A stretch of DNA of 64,000 bases from Lepidostoma basale (taxonomy: Eukaryota > Arthropoda > Insecta > Trichoptera > Lepidostomatidae). The stretch is taken from the NCBI GenBank assembly GCA_022606425.2, contig JAHDVF020001310.1:34954-98953 (forward strand), written 5' to 3'. The notes beneath the pieces were generated by a model that worked only from the letters and a program-made list of their open reading frames with translations, was not told the DNA's origin and did not search any database. Below, piece by piece: positions 52,435 through 63,369 of the stretch (positions are counted from its first letter, which is position 1; the number at the start of each line of letters is the position of its first letter). The position numbers and the translations under genes were made by a program.

Positions 52435-52835
52435 GGGTGTGGGATCCATACATGCCAGTATCTTGCGTTGCGTGCCCCATCTCACGAAATCTTCCACCTT
52501 GGAGATATCGTGGATAGCCGTGTTCCTCACCCTATCTCAAAGAGTCTTTCCTGGTATCATCCTTAGCGTCGGCATCTCTGCAAAAATCAAATAATTATAT
52601 TAAAATGAGCAGTATATTTAAAAAAAAAACACTCGATCATTGTAAGATTGGCGTGGGAACACCAGACCATTTGGAAATGTTATATTAGTGATTTTTCCAA
52701 CTGAGGCAGCTAATGCTGTATGTAAGGATATGTTTACCTATCACAGCATAACAGAGAAAAACTAAAACAGCTGAAGTAAATCGTCTAATCAAAAAGATAT
52801 TATAGGTTATCGCCCTGCCAGAACAATTTTACATT
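52435..52835. other. LINE-F remainder and AT-rich spacer
   Basis: 52435-52580 ('gtgtgggatccatacatgcc', 'atatcgtggatagccgtgtt') is the antisense upstream part of LINE-F (minus 'RNTAIHDISKVEDFVRWGTQ'). 52581-52835 is unrecognised. Confidence 0.5.
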
Positions 52836-52837
52836 AA

Positions 52838-53190
52838 AATAACTAACTAACTAACTAACCATCACGCCGTTTCCCCGAAAGGGTAGACAGAAAGAATGGA
52901 CTGCAACATTTTAATCGATGCTGCACTCCATTCTTCTCTTTTCGCCAACGCGAGAGACGCGGTGTGATGGGTTGCGAACCACATCGCCACCAATAGGCAT
53001 CTCCCGCACACACTTCAATCATTCAACGTCTACATAATAAATCTAAAACAAATTATACAAAATACAATGATATAAAATAAAATAACACATAAAAATAATT
53101 TAACACATAATGTTCTTTTAGATGGTGCACTTGTCGTCAGCTGGACGATCCGGACATTTGTGTTTATTTAATTTTTTATTCCACTGTTTT
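52838..53190 (-). mobile_element. SINE S3
   Basis: An (AACT)n start at 52840-52858, the LINE-A end 'atcacgccgtttccccgaaa', then 'gatgggttgcgaaccacatc', 'ccaccaataggcatctcccg' and 'gatggtgcacttgtcgtcag'. Antisense and essentially full length. Confidence 0.75.
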
Positions 53191-53875
53191 CATTTTATTA
53201 GGCACTTAAAACAATCCAACACCAGCAAAAACTTGAAAATTTGTTTGAAGAATTTATTCAAATTGTCATTGGAACAAATGAAAAATTTATTTTTACACCT
53301 GTCAAAATTCTTTTTATAAACGAAAAAACTTGTATTATTTTAACATCAGAAGAGTGAAAACGTATTTCGTGTCACAAATAACTATCACAAAGTGCTGCAA
53401 CAATCAAATTGACCAAAACAATTCACTTATACAGGAAATATCTCCAAATTGACAGGAGCACCACATGAATCAAATATTTTTTTTTAAATCAGAACCAGAA
53501 CCAGATTCCTTGCAGGATTTGCGAATTTATTCGTTGGGTATCCTATCTCTAACGGTTCTCCACACAATAAAATAACATTATTAAAATAGATTATACCAAT
53601 TCATAGAATTGTTACTTAGAATTTAACGTTTTTCCATGTATTCATAACATAACCTAAAATAATACGTAAGTAAAACGATAGGTATGTAATTTCATTTCTA
53701 TATATATAAATTCGATATAATTTAGAACTAAAACTTTGAAATATGTAATGCGGAAATATAATCTGTATTCATTTCAACGGCAAAATAGAATAAACTGAAG
53801 ATATATATGAATTAGAAATATAAATATTTTACTTACGAAACTGTAACACACAATTCAAATTTGACATTTCAGAGA
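53191..53875. other. Spacer with a short LINE-C relic
   Basis: 53508-53572 ('cttgcaggatttgcgaattt', 'gggtatcctatctctaacgg') is an antisense LINE-C scrap identical to part of 54300-54365. The remainder is AT-rich. Confidence 0.5.
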
Positions 53876-53985
53876 TAGGGATGGGCAATCCGCTCACGAG
53901 TCGACTCAAAGATTCGAATCTTTTTGGTGAGCGGGTGAGCGATGATCCATAAAAAAAAGAGCGGCAGCTCAATGATCCACTAGGT

Positions 53986-54854
53986 CAGGGGGGTCGGCAA
54001 ACTTATTAGCCAAAGAGCCAAATGCGTACTTTACAACGATTTAAAAAAAAATTGAGAGCCAAATATGTTTATTGATTTAGATAACCTTTATTATAATTTT
54101 TGCACTTCATTCAATTACGGGTACACTGAATAAAACATTATTTCATACTTCTTCCTGTGATGAAGGCGACCAGCCTTCTCTCCATCTCTTTGGTGGTCAT
54201 CCTGGTGGTCGACGGCCCTCTGGAGTCTCTTGCATCACGATACTAGGAATTCTTGCTGGATCCATTCTCTCGATGTCTCTGCCTACTCCATCTCACTATG
54301 TCTTCAATGTTGCAGGATTTGCGAATTTATTCGTTGGGTATCCTATCTCTAACGGTTCTCCCCACAATAGGTCGCAGTCTGGTTCTGACAGTGTCTGTTC
54401 TTGCTTTGATTCCGTATGTTATTATGGACCTGATGCATGTTTGTTTGTTGTTATTCTTAATTTTAGGCACAATTCCATGTTCTCATCAATAAGACGACTT
54501 CGTAGTTTACTCTTGTTAAAATTCATGCTTGAATAAAATTGTCCGCATGAATATGTAGAAGCGAAAAGCGAAAGATCAGCAAGAGTCAGTAATACTATTA
54601 AGAGTCAGTAATACTATTTCAGGCGTTGAAGATGATGACTAAAAATCTTTGAATTGGCGATGATGATTAAGAGTTTTAGCTAAACCGGAATTGATAATCG
54701 TAATCACCAATTCCATAACTTTACAAATTTCTTCTGGAAATGTTTGCGGACAGAGCGTTCTTGATGAATGATGCGATGGTAAGCAAGTATCTCGCGATTA
54801 TTTTTTCTTTCAACAAACCCCTTCGGCTCCGGAGCCGCATTTTGCCGACCTCTG
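53986..54854. mobile_element. Inner hAT-like element with 8-bp TSD
   Basis: The left end CAGGGGGGTCGGCAAAC and the reversed right end CAGAGGTCGGCAAAA are hAT-type ('CAGGGGTCGGCAAACT' class). Flanking octamers 'cactaggt' and 'cgctcggt' match 6 of 8. Subterminal 'agagccaaatgcg' and, reversed, 'ggagccgcattttg' also correspond. A LINE-C fragment sits inside. No transposase. Confidence 0.7.
54133..54535 (-). mobile_element. LINE-C fragment inside the inner hAT
   Basis: 'gatgaaggcgaccagccttc', 'ggtcgacggccctctggagt', 'tcaatgttgcaggatttgcg', 'aatttattcgttgggtatcc', 'gttctccccacaataggtcg'. The antisense of 40990-41350 with high similarity. Confidence 0.8.
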
Positions 54855-55232
54855 CGCTCGGTGAATCGTATATTATTGCAAAAGAGTCGACTATTTTTAG
54901 TGATCTCTTTAAGGGATCTGAGCTGAATGGTTCCGCTCAGTAAAGTGAGCCGATTCTTCTTGATAATTATCGAGTCGTTTGTCAAAAAAGTTGTTTGTCG
55001 TTGTGAATTTTTTTTTTAGCTCATCGACAAAAAATTTATCCTGGTGAATTTTTTTTTTTTTACCGGAATCAACTTTTTTGGTCGAGGAGCAAAAAAAAAG
55101 GTCACTTAAATAATTTCAAACTTTGAACGACTCAAAATGGTGAACCGTGGATCGTTAAAAAGAGTCGGCTCACTTTGCTGAGCGGAACCGTTCAGATCAG
55201 ATCCCTGAGATGAGTCGTGTTGCCCATCCCTA

Positions 55233-55566
55233 TACGTGCGTATATTTTTCAGTTCAAAGGAGCGACTAATTTCATATCTGACCACGCAAAGAGTCAAAAA
55301 AGCCACTAATTTGCATCTTATCACGCCAAGTGAATATAGACTCTAAAGATCGATACTCAGGTGATACGAACATGAAGGTCTATACTCGCTCGCACTACGA
55401 AAATTTATAAATTTACAAAGTTAATTAGAGCTCGATTAATAACAAAAATATGCCTATGCCCACCTATGTCTATCTATTAAGGAAGTGTATAACTTGGAAA
55501 ATGATCAGCTCAGGAATAACCTCAGAAATAGTCCACACACACAACCAAAACTGCCTTTTATTTATA
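55233..55566. other. Spacer
   Basis: No gene recognised. 55480-55560 precedes a possible Helitron 5' end (next entry). Confidence 0.35.
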
Positions 55567-55592
55567 TAGATAGATAGATAGATAGATATAAT
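55540..55592 (-). mobile_element. Possible Helitron 5' terminus with (TAGA)n
   Basis: The minus strand reads 'ATCTATCTATC...TATATAAATAAAAGGC', which fits the A|TC...TATATAAA start of insect Helitrons, although the (TAGA)5-6 microsatellite (55566-55590) blurs the boundary. Confidence 0.3.
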
Positions 55593-56270
55593 TGTTACAA
55601 TATTAGTATAGGGTCACAATAATGTATTTTTCCGGATTAAAAGAGTTATCTTTCTAAATTAATTTCATAAATTAATTGATTTAAAAACCCATTTAGGCGC
55701 ATTTTCAATCTATACAAAAAATAATTTTCTGCGTCACCAAACTCATGTTCTTGTATAATATAATAATGTTCAAATTTACGAACACAAGAATAAAATTTAA
55801 TTAATAAGAAATAAGCTGTAAATAGACAATAATAATAAATTTGTTAACACCGAAACACGAATTATACATAAATGTTCGTAAAGAAATGACGCAAATCTTT
55901 CTTTTCATAAAATTTCTGCACATGACGTAAATGACAGAAAACATTGACAATAGAAATGAAGTTCGTGACACATCGAATAGTAGCATACTTCAGAGTGATA
56001 AAGCCCGGCTTCAAATCCATACAAAAAATGGAGATATCTTCTGGTATATATATGTATACCTAGCAATATATGTATACAAGTCAAAAATACATAAGTGCGA
56101 CAAAGACCCTTTTACATTTTGCAAGCCCATCGAAAACACGAAATAAAACATGTGGACGTAGGCGATTTCGCGGGCATCTCACCTACGGTATCTAGGTATG
56201 AGTGGAACAAAACGTATACTTAGCTCATTTCTGCGCATGTAAGTGGAGTATTTTGCAACGCAATGAATTA
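55593..56270. other. AT-rich spacer
   Basis: No gene or repeat recognised. Confidence 0.4.
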
Positions 56271-56273
56271 AAT

Positions 56274-56392
56274 TGTATTAAAGATGTTTTAAGGCAAGCC
56301 CGGCTTCTCGGCTTGTATGGAATGTGACGGCTATACCCTTTACATCGATTTGGCTTGCGCTGTAATGATGTAAAGAGCAAATCAGCAAAATA
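56274..56392. repeat. Remnant of the 'aagcccggcttc' repeat
   Basis: 'gcaagcccggcttctcggct' resembles the terminus of the MITE at 31354-31601, and 'gctgtaatgatgtaaagagc' is the reverse of 32226-32247. It appears to be part of a longer element of which only scraps occur here. Confidence 0.45.
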
Positions 56393-56689
56393 AAAAAAAC
56401 GAGGTTTGGCACTAGAACTTCATTATGTAATACCATATGATAGAATCGCACATCTTCGCCATCTGTGTCGGTATTCTGCCATTCTCCTATTATTATTCTC
56501 GAATTAGTTGTATATACATAATTGTCGCATGGAACATGTATGCCAGTATACAAGATAATACGAGTATCCTCTATAACAACAGGGGCGACAGGCCTTCACT
56601 CCTCAAGAAGACGGGGACCATGGAGCTCCTCCACTAACGGGTGTACAATAGTTACAGTTAACCTGACCGCCTGGCCGTTGGTGACCGGT

Positions 56690-57030
56690 GACCAGCCATG
56701 CCTGCCACGCCGGTGACCAGCCACGCCTGTGGACTGCCACGCCGGTGACCAGCCATGCCTGTGGACTGCCACGCCGGTGACCAGCCATGCCTGTGGACTG
56801 CCACGCCGGTGACCAGCCATGCCTGTGGACTGCCACGCCGGTGTCCAGCCATGCCGGTGGCCACCCACGCCAATGACCTGTCGTGCTGACCACCGCAAGC
56901 CATCCCGGTGACCAGCCATGCTGGCGGCCAACCACGCCGGTAACCTGTCATGCCGACCACCGCTAGCCACGCCGGTGATCAGCCTGCCCGTGGACTTCCA
57001 CGCCGTAGACCTGCCACGCCAGAGACCTGT
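56690..57030. repeat. GC-rich 32-bp minisatellite
   Basis: The unit 'gccacgccggtgaccagcc' + 'a(t/c)gcctgtggact' has a period of 32 (starts at 56704, 56736, 56768 and 56800). It is clean to about 56880 and then degrades. G+C is far above the surroundings. Because 32 is not a multiple of 3, three overlapping minus-strand frames (up to 162 codons, GHRRG/SPAWQSTG-like repeats) stay open by periodicity; I do not call any of them a gene. Confidence 0.9.
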
Positions 57031-57180
57031 AATGCTGGCCTTGCCGACAACTGCCAGCCACGACGAACGTTGAAGCTTACCCACGCTTACCGAGGCTGTT
57101 ATAGGGTGCAGCGGCGCCCTTTCTTCAGCCTCGCACGTTCACTTTCTTGGCCCGTCCCTACGTCGAAGGAGTAAGAAATA

Positions 57181-60100
57181 TATTTTTGGACATTTCGTAT
57201 AGATATGGCTTATGTAGCAATGATTTTCGAGAGAGAAATTATTCTTAGACATTTCGTATAGATAAGGCTTATGGTGCGATGATTTTCGAGAGAGAAATTA
57301 TTCTTAGACATTTCGTATAGATATGGTTTATGGTGCGATGATTTTCGAGAGAGAAATTATTCTTAGACATTTCGTATAGATGAGACTTATGGTGCGATGA
57401 TTTTCGAGAGAGAAATTATTCTTAGACATTTCGTATAGATAAGGCTTATGGTGCGATGATTTTCGAGAGAGAAATTATTCTTAGACATTTCGTATAGATA
57501 TGGTTTATGGTGCGATGATTTTCGAGAGAGAAATTATTCTTAGACATTTCGTATAGATGAGAAAAAACATGGTGCGTTACTCGAGAGAAATTATTCTTGA
57601 ACATTTCGACATAGATAAGGCTTATGGTTGATGATTTCGAGAGAATTATTCTTAGACATTTCATTATGGAATAGAAGCATGGTTGCGATGATTTCGAGGA
57701 AATTATTCAGACGACTGAGCATAGATATGGTTTATGGTGCATTGATTTTCGAGAGAGAAATTATTCTTAGACATTTCGTATAGATGAGACTTATGGTGCG
57801 TTGATTTTCGAGAGAGAGAATTATTCTTAGACATTTCGTATAGATAAAGGCTTATGGTGCGATGATTTTCGAGAGAGAAATTATTCTTAGACATTTCGTA
57901 TAGATGAGACTTATGGTGCGTTGATTTTCGAGAGAGAAATTATTCTTAGACATTTCGTATAGATAAGGCTAATGGTGCGATGATTTTCGAGAGAGAAATT
58001 ATTCTTAGACATTTCATATAGATAAGGCTTATGGTGCGATGATTTTCGAGAGAGAAATTATTCCTAGACATTTCGTATAGATATGGTATATGGTGCGATG
58101 ATTTTCGAGAGAGAAATTATTCTTAGACATTTCGTATAGATGAGACTTATGGTGCGTTGATTTTCGAGAGAGAAATTATTCTTAGACATTTCGTATAGAT
58201 AAGGCTTATGGTGCGATGATTTTCGAGAGAGAAATTATTCTTAGACATTTCGTATAGATGAGACTTATGGTGCGTTGATTTTCGAGAGAGAAATTATTCT
58301 TAGACATTTCGTATAGATAAGGCTAATGGTGCGATGATTTTCAAGAGAGAAATTATTCTTAGACATTTCATATAGATAAGGCTTATGGTGCGATGATTTT
58401 CGAGAGAGAAATTATTCTTAGACATTTCGTATAGATAAGGCTTATGGTGCTATGATTTTCGAGAGAGAAATTATTCATAGACATTTCGTATAGATAAGGC
58501 TAATGGTGCGATGATTTTCGAGAGAGAAATTATTCTTAGACATTTCGTATAGATAAGGCTTATGGTGCGATGATTTTCGAGAGAGAAATTATTCTTAGAC
58601 ATTTCGTATAGATATGGTTTATGGTGCGATGATTTTCGAGAGAGAAATTATTCTTAGACATTTCGTATAGATGAGACTTATGGTGCGTTGATTTTCGAGA
58701 GAGAAATTATTCTTAGACATTTCGTATAGATAAGGCTTATGGTGGAATGATTTTCGAGAAAGTATTCTTAGACATTTCAAACATAGATAAGGCTTATACG
58801 TTGCGATGATTTTCGAGAGAAGTATTCTTAGACATTTCGTATAGATATGGTTTATGGTGCGATGATTTTCAGAGAGAATTATTCTTAGACATTTCATTAT
58901 AGATGAGACTTTGGTGCGTTGATTTCAGAGAGAAATTATTCTTAGACATTTCGTATAGATGAGACTTATGGTGCGATAATTTTCGAGAAAGTATTCTTGG
59001 AGCATTTCATAGATAAGGCTTATGGTGCGATGATTTTCGAGAGAGAGAAATTATTCTTAGACATTTCGTATAGATATGGTTTATGGTGCGATGATTTTCG
59101 AGAGAGAAATTATTCTTAGACATTTCGTATAGATGAGAATTATGGTGCGTTGATTTTCGAGAGAGAAATTATTCTTAGACATTTCGTATAGATGAGACTT
59201 ATGGTGCGATGATTTTCGAGAGAGAAATTATTCTTAGACATTTCGTATAGATAAGGCTTATGGTGCGATGATTTTCGAGAGAGAAATTATTCTTAGACAT
59301 TTCGTATAGATATGGTTTATGGTGCGATGATTTTCGAGAGAGAAATTATTCTTAGACATTTCGTATAGATGAGACTTATGATGCGTTGATTTTCGAGAGA
59401 GAAATTATTCTTAGACATTTCGTATAGATAAGGCTTATGGTGCGATGATTTTCGAGAGAGAAATTATTCTTAGACATTTCGTATAGATAAGGCTTATGGT
59501 GCGATGATTTTCGAAAGAGAAATTATTCTTAGACATTTCGTATAGATATGGTTTATGGTGCGATGATTTTCGAGAGAGAAATTATTCTTAGACATTTCGT
59601 ATAGATGAGACTTATGGTGCGTTGATTTTCGAGAGAGAAATTATTCTTAGACATTTCGTATAGATAAGGCTTATGGTGCGATGATTTTCGAGAGAGAAAT
59701 TATTCTTAGACATTTCGTATAGATAAGGCTTATGGTGCGATGATTTTCGAGAGAGAAATTATTCTTAGACATTTCGTATAGATATGGTTTATGGTGCGAT
59801 GATTTTCGAGAGAGAAATTATTCTTAGACATTTCGTATAGATGAGACTTATGGTGCGTTGATTTTCGAGAGAGAAATTATTCTTAGACATTTCGTATAGA
59901 TAAGGCTTATGGTGCGATGATTTTCGAGAGAGAAATTATTCTTAGACATTTCGTATAGATAAGGCTAATGGTGCGATGATTTTCGAGAGAGAAATTATTC
60001 TTAGACATTTCGTATAGATATGGGTTATGGTGCGATGATTTTCGAGAGAGAAATTATTCTTAGACATTTCGTATAGATGAGACTTATGGTGCGTTGATTT

Positions 60101-61590
60101 TCGAGAGAGAAATTATTCTTAGACATTTCGTATAGATAAGGCTTATGGTGCGATGATTTTCGAGAGAGAAATTATTCTTAGACATTTCGTATAGATTAGA
60201 CTTATGGTGCGTTGATTTTCGAGAGAGAAATTATTCTTAGACATTTCGTATAGATAAGGCTAATGGTGCGATGATTTTCGAGAGAGAAATTATTCTTAGA
60301 CATTTCGTATAGATAAGGCTTATGGTGCGATGATTTTCGAGAGAGAAATTATTCTTAGACATTTCGTATAGATATGGTTTATGGTGCGATGATTTTCGAG
60401 AGAGAAATTATTCTTAAACATTTCGTATAGATGAGACTTATGGTGCGTTGATTTTCGAGAGAGAAATTATTCTTAGACATTTCGTATAGATAAGGCTTAT
60501 GGTGCGATGATTTTCGAGGAAATTATTCTTAGACATTTCGTATAGATGAGACTTATGGTGCGTTGATTTTCGAGAGAGAAATTATTCTTAGACATTTCGT
60601 ATAGATAAGGCTAATGGTGCGATGATTTTCAAGAGAGAAATTATTCTTAGACATTTCATATAGATAAGGCTTATGGTGCGATGATTTTCGAGAGAGAAAT
60701 TATTCTTAGACATTTCGTATAGATAAGGCTTATGGTGCTATGATTTTCGAGAGAGAAATTATTCATAGACATTTCGTATAGATAAGGCTTATGGTGCGAT
60801 GATTTTCGAGAGAGAAATTATTCTTAGACATTTCGTATAGATAAGGCTTATGGTGCGATGATTTTCGAGAGAGAAATTATTCTTAGACATTTCGTATAGA
60901 TATGGTTTATGGTGCGATGATTTTCGAGAGAGAAATTATTCTTAGACATTTCGTATAGATGAGACTTATGGTGCGTTGATTTTCGAGAGAGAAATTATTC
61001 TTAGACATTTCGTATAGATAAGGCTTATGGTGCGATGATTTTCGAGAGAGAAATTATTCTTAGACATTTCGTATAGATATGGTTTATGGTGCGATGATTT
61101 TCGAGAGAGAAATTATTCTTAGACATTTCGTATAGATGAGACTTATGGTGCGTTGATTTTCGAGAGAAATTATTCTTAGACATTTCGTATAGATAAGGCT
61201 TATGGTGCGATGATTTTCGAGAGAGAAATTATTCTTAGACATTTCGTATAGATAAGGCTTATGGTACGATGATTTTCGAGAGAGAAATTATTCTTAGACA
61301 TTTCGTATAGATGAGACTTATGGTGCGTTGATTTTCGAGAGAGAAATTATTCTTAGACATTTCGTATAGATAAGGCTAATGGTGCGATGATTTTCGAGAG
61401 AGAAATTATTCTTAGACATTTCGTATAGATATGGTTTATGGTGCGATGATTTTCGAGAGAGAAATTATTCTTAGACATTTTATATAGATAAGGCTTGGTG
61501 CGTTGATTTTCGAGAGAGAAATTATTCTTAGACATTTCGTATAGATTAGGCTTATGGTGCGATGATTTTCGAGAAAGAGGTTATTCTTTT
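57181..61590. repeat. 59-bp satellite array, about 74 units
   Basis: The unit starts 'gattttcgagagagaaatta', continues 'ttcttagacatttcgtatag' and ends in a 19-base variable part. Four variants recur: A 'ataaggcttatggtgcgat', B 'atatggtttatggtgcgat', C 'atgagacttatggtgcgtt' and D 'ataaggctaatggtgcgat'. Order A-A-B-C (236 bp) repeats around 59428-59900. The edges and two patches (57555-57725 and 58740-59010) are degenerate. Short minus-strand frames (SKNNFSLENHRTINHIY...) are by-products. Confidence 0.95.
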
Positions 61591-61785
61591 TCAATTTGGC
61601 AGGAGCGTCTCGGTGTTAATATTTAGCGCTCAAGCGCAATTCAGCCTCAGTTCCGGACTAATATATTATATCCTGATAAATTTTTGGTTTTCGGAACAAA
61701 TTTTGATGAGACGTAAAATTTATTGTGCTAGACATTGTGTTGTCACTTTTTTGCACTTTTTACAAGCGTGTTTTGGGACACAAAT
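61591..61785. other. Spacer between satellite and LINE
   Basis: Unique-looking sequence with no recognised feature. Confidence 0.35.
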
Positions 61786-61787
61786 TT

Positions 61788-62060
61788 CCCTTGATGATGA
61801 TGATGATGATTTATACAGCGCCATTTTTGTGAGAGATTCACTTCAAGGGCGCTCAACGTCCGGAAAGCTTCTCTTAAAAAGAAAAGTTTTAAGAGAGCTT
61901 CTGAACACTCCTTCGTCGTCTTGATTGCGGATATTGTAGGGCAGCCTGTTCCACGCCGTCGGTCCCGCGATGCCAAAAGCGCGATCTGCGAAGTTTGAAG
62001 CTTCTTGGCGCCGCGGGACGAGAAGTTCCTTCGAGGATCGTAGAGTTGACTGCCCTTCTT
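61788..62060 (-). mobile_element. LINE C terminus, CR1/L2/Jockey-like
   Basis: The minus strand reads 'SSKELLVPRRQEASNFADRA', 'FGIAGPTAWNRLPYNIRNQD' and 'FRSSLKTFLFKRSFPDVERP' with the stop at 61845-61843, then 3' UTR and a (TGATGA)n-like tail (61795-61812 on the plus strand). The F-x-x-x-G-P-x-x-W-N-x-LP-x-x-IR ... FKxxLKTFLF ending is characteristic of CR1/L2/Jockey-type LINEs and unlike the RTE-like families here. Confidence 0.8.
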
Positions 62061-62400
62061 CAGTGTATAAATTTTTAACAGTTAAATGATATTGAGTTTA
62101 CTTATATACTTTTTTTTTACTTGGTCGTCTTTATTTATTAATGCCCTGAGTTTTAATTGTTCGGGGCGGTGTGGACAAGTTTAATGGTGAGTCTGAAATA
62201 ATCTAACTTTATTATCAGGGGGGGGGGGGGTGGCCAGAGATGGCTGAAAGAAGTCCTGAGAAGTGAGAAATGGTGTTCCTGTCTGTGCGATTCCATAGAC
62301 TAACTAATAAGCATCTCGACATTTGCCTTGCGACTGAGGGAACCATGGAAAACCTCAGTCGGGACGCGACGTATCTGTAAAGAAAGAATGTTAATTATTT
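62061..62400. other. Spacer
   Basis: A poly-G run (62218-62230) and otherwise unplaced sequence. Confidence 0.35.
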
Positions 62401-62401
62401 G

Positions 62402-63320
62402 TTATTTATTTGCCTCTCGCAACCGATCCACCACCGTCCATCGTGGTTGCGAAGTCAACGAATGTGCAGAGTGTATCCTTGTTGCGGAGGAGGTCTCTTC
62501 TTTTACATTCCTTCTCCAGTTTCCATCTCTCACGCGCGTGGATTGGACAGTGTGTGATGATGTGTTCCACTGTTTGTGAATCACAAAGACAGTGCGGTGA
62601 GTCTCTGATTTTGAATCTGTGTAGATACGAGAGAGTGGCACCATGCCCAGTGAGAACTTGCGACAGCTGGAACGAAGGTGTTATTCTCTTCCTCAACTCT
62701 TTCGCGTCTCTTACGGAGGGGAGAAACTTCTTGGTCCCGCTTCCGGTGGCGTCGTTCTCGTATCTCTCTTCCCACAGCTGATTCATGTGCTCTCGGATCG
62801 TGCGTTTTGAGTAGCTGAGAAACTCAGAATAGAGCTTGGCAGTTTTGACCCTAAGGGCGGCCGCTTTAGCCAGCTCATCTGCTCTTTCGTTCCCTTTCAG
62901 CCCGTTGTGTCCTCAAGAAGGTGCACTCTGTTCCTCGGTCTCTGATTGTGGGGTTGGGGTGTGAGGCGACCCCCTGAAAGATTCCGGCCTCCAGGTGTAG
63001 TTGAGTAATCCTGCTCCAGAAGGGGGCACCCGGCGCGAGCCGGAGGGCCTTATTTTGCAGGATTTGGAGTTTCTCTGTGTGAGTTGAGGCTGCGTGACCC
63101 TAGATGGAGACCCTGCGTAGGTGATGATCGGTCTTATTACCGATTTGTAGATAAGGAGTTTAGAGTTGAGGTTACTTCTATTGCCTAACACGGGATAGAG
63201 AGCCCCGGATGGCTCGTGACGCTCGTGATGTGTGGTTGGTTGTTGGCATGTTGGCCTGGAGTCGAGTGTGACTCCGAGGTACGTTATCGTGACTACATTC
63301 CTATTCATTGGAAACATATC
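62402..63320 (-). pseudogene. Jockey-superfamily LINE: RT thumb to RNase H/C-terminal part
   Basis: The minus strand from 63317 reads 'VVTITYLGVTLDSRPTCQQP', 'GALYPVLGNRSNLNSKLLIY' and 'KSVIRPIITYAG' (post-RT block). After a poorly kept middle (ADELAKAAA-like residues near 62870), 'LTGHGATLSYLHRFKIRDSP', 'HCLCDSQTVEHIITHCPIH', 'ARERWKLEKECKRRDLLRN' and a stop near 62406 follow. L-T-G-H ... Y-L-x-R-F ... C-x-C ... H-x-x-x-x-C-P is the end of the RNase H region and terminal zinc-knuckle-like motif of I/Jockey-type LINEs. Several frameshifts; dead copy. Confidence 0.82.
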
Positions 63321-63369
63321 TCTTGATTTAAATACGCAGGTGATAATGCAATGCTTGGAATTGTAAATT

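Larger units (their letters stand above)
53876..55232. mobile_element. Outer hAT-like element (nested host)
   Basis: The terminal 13-mer TAGGGATGGGCAA (53876-53888) is exactly inverted at 55220-55232. Subterminal 'gagtcga/gagtcgg' and 'gctcactttgctgagcggaa' repeats are arranged symmetrically. Removing the insert at 53986-54854 leaves about 480 bp without coding capacity. No clear target duplication. Confidence 0.65.

Noticed and set aside
56596..57084. 162-codon minus-strand frame and two overlapping companions as a repetitive protein gene
   Set aside because: All three frames stay open because the 32-bp period lacks stops in any phase. There is no splice context, no start context and no known domain.
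57446..58897. Minus-strand frames rich in SKNNFSLENHRTINHIY in the satellite
   Set aside because: They are satellite translation; three units (177 bases) return to the same frame, giving the repeated peptide.
57181..61590. Regular 59-bp repeats reminiscent of a CRISPR array
   Set aside because: There are no unique spacers: the whole 59-bp unit is repeated with only point variants, and the setting is an insect nuclear genome. It is satellite DNA.
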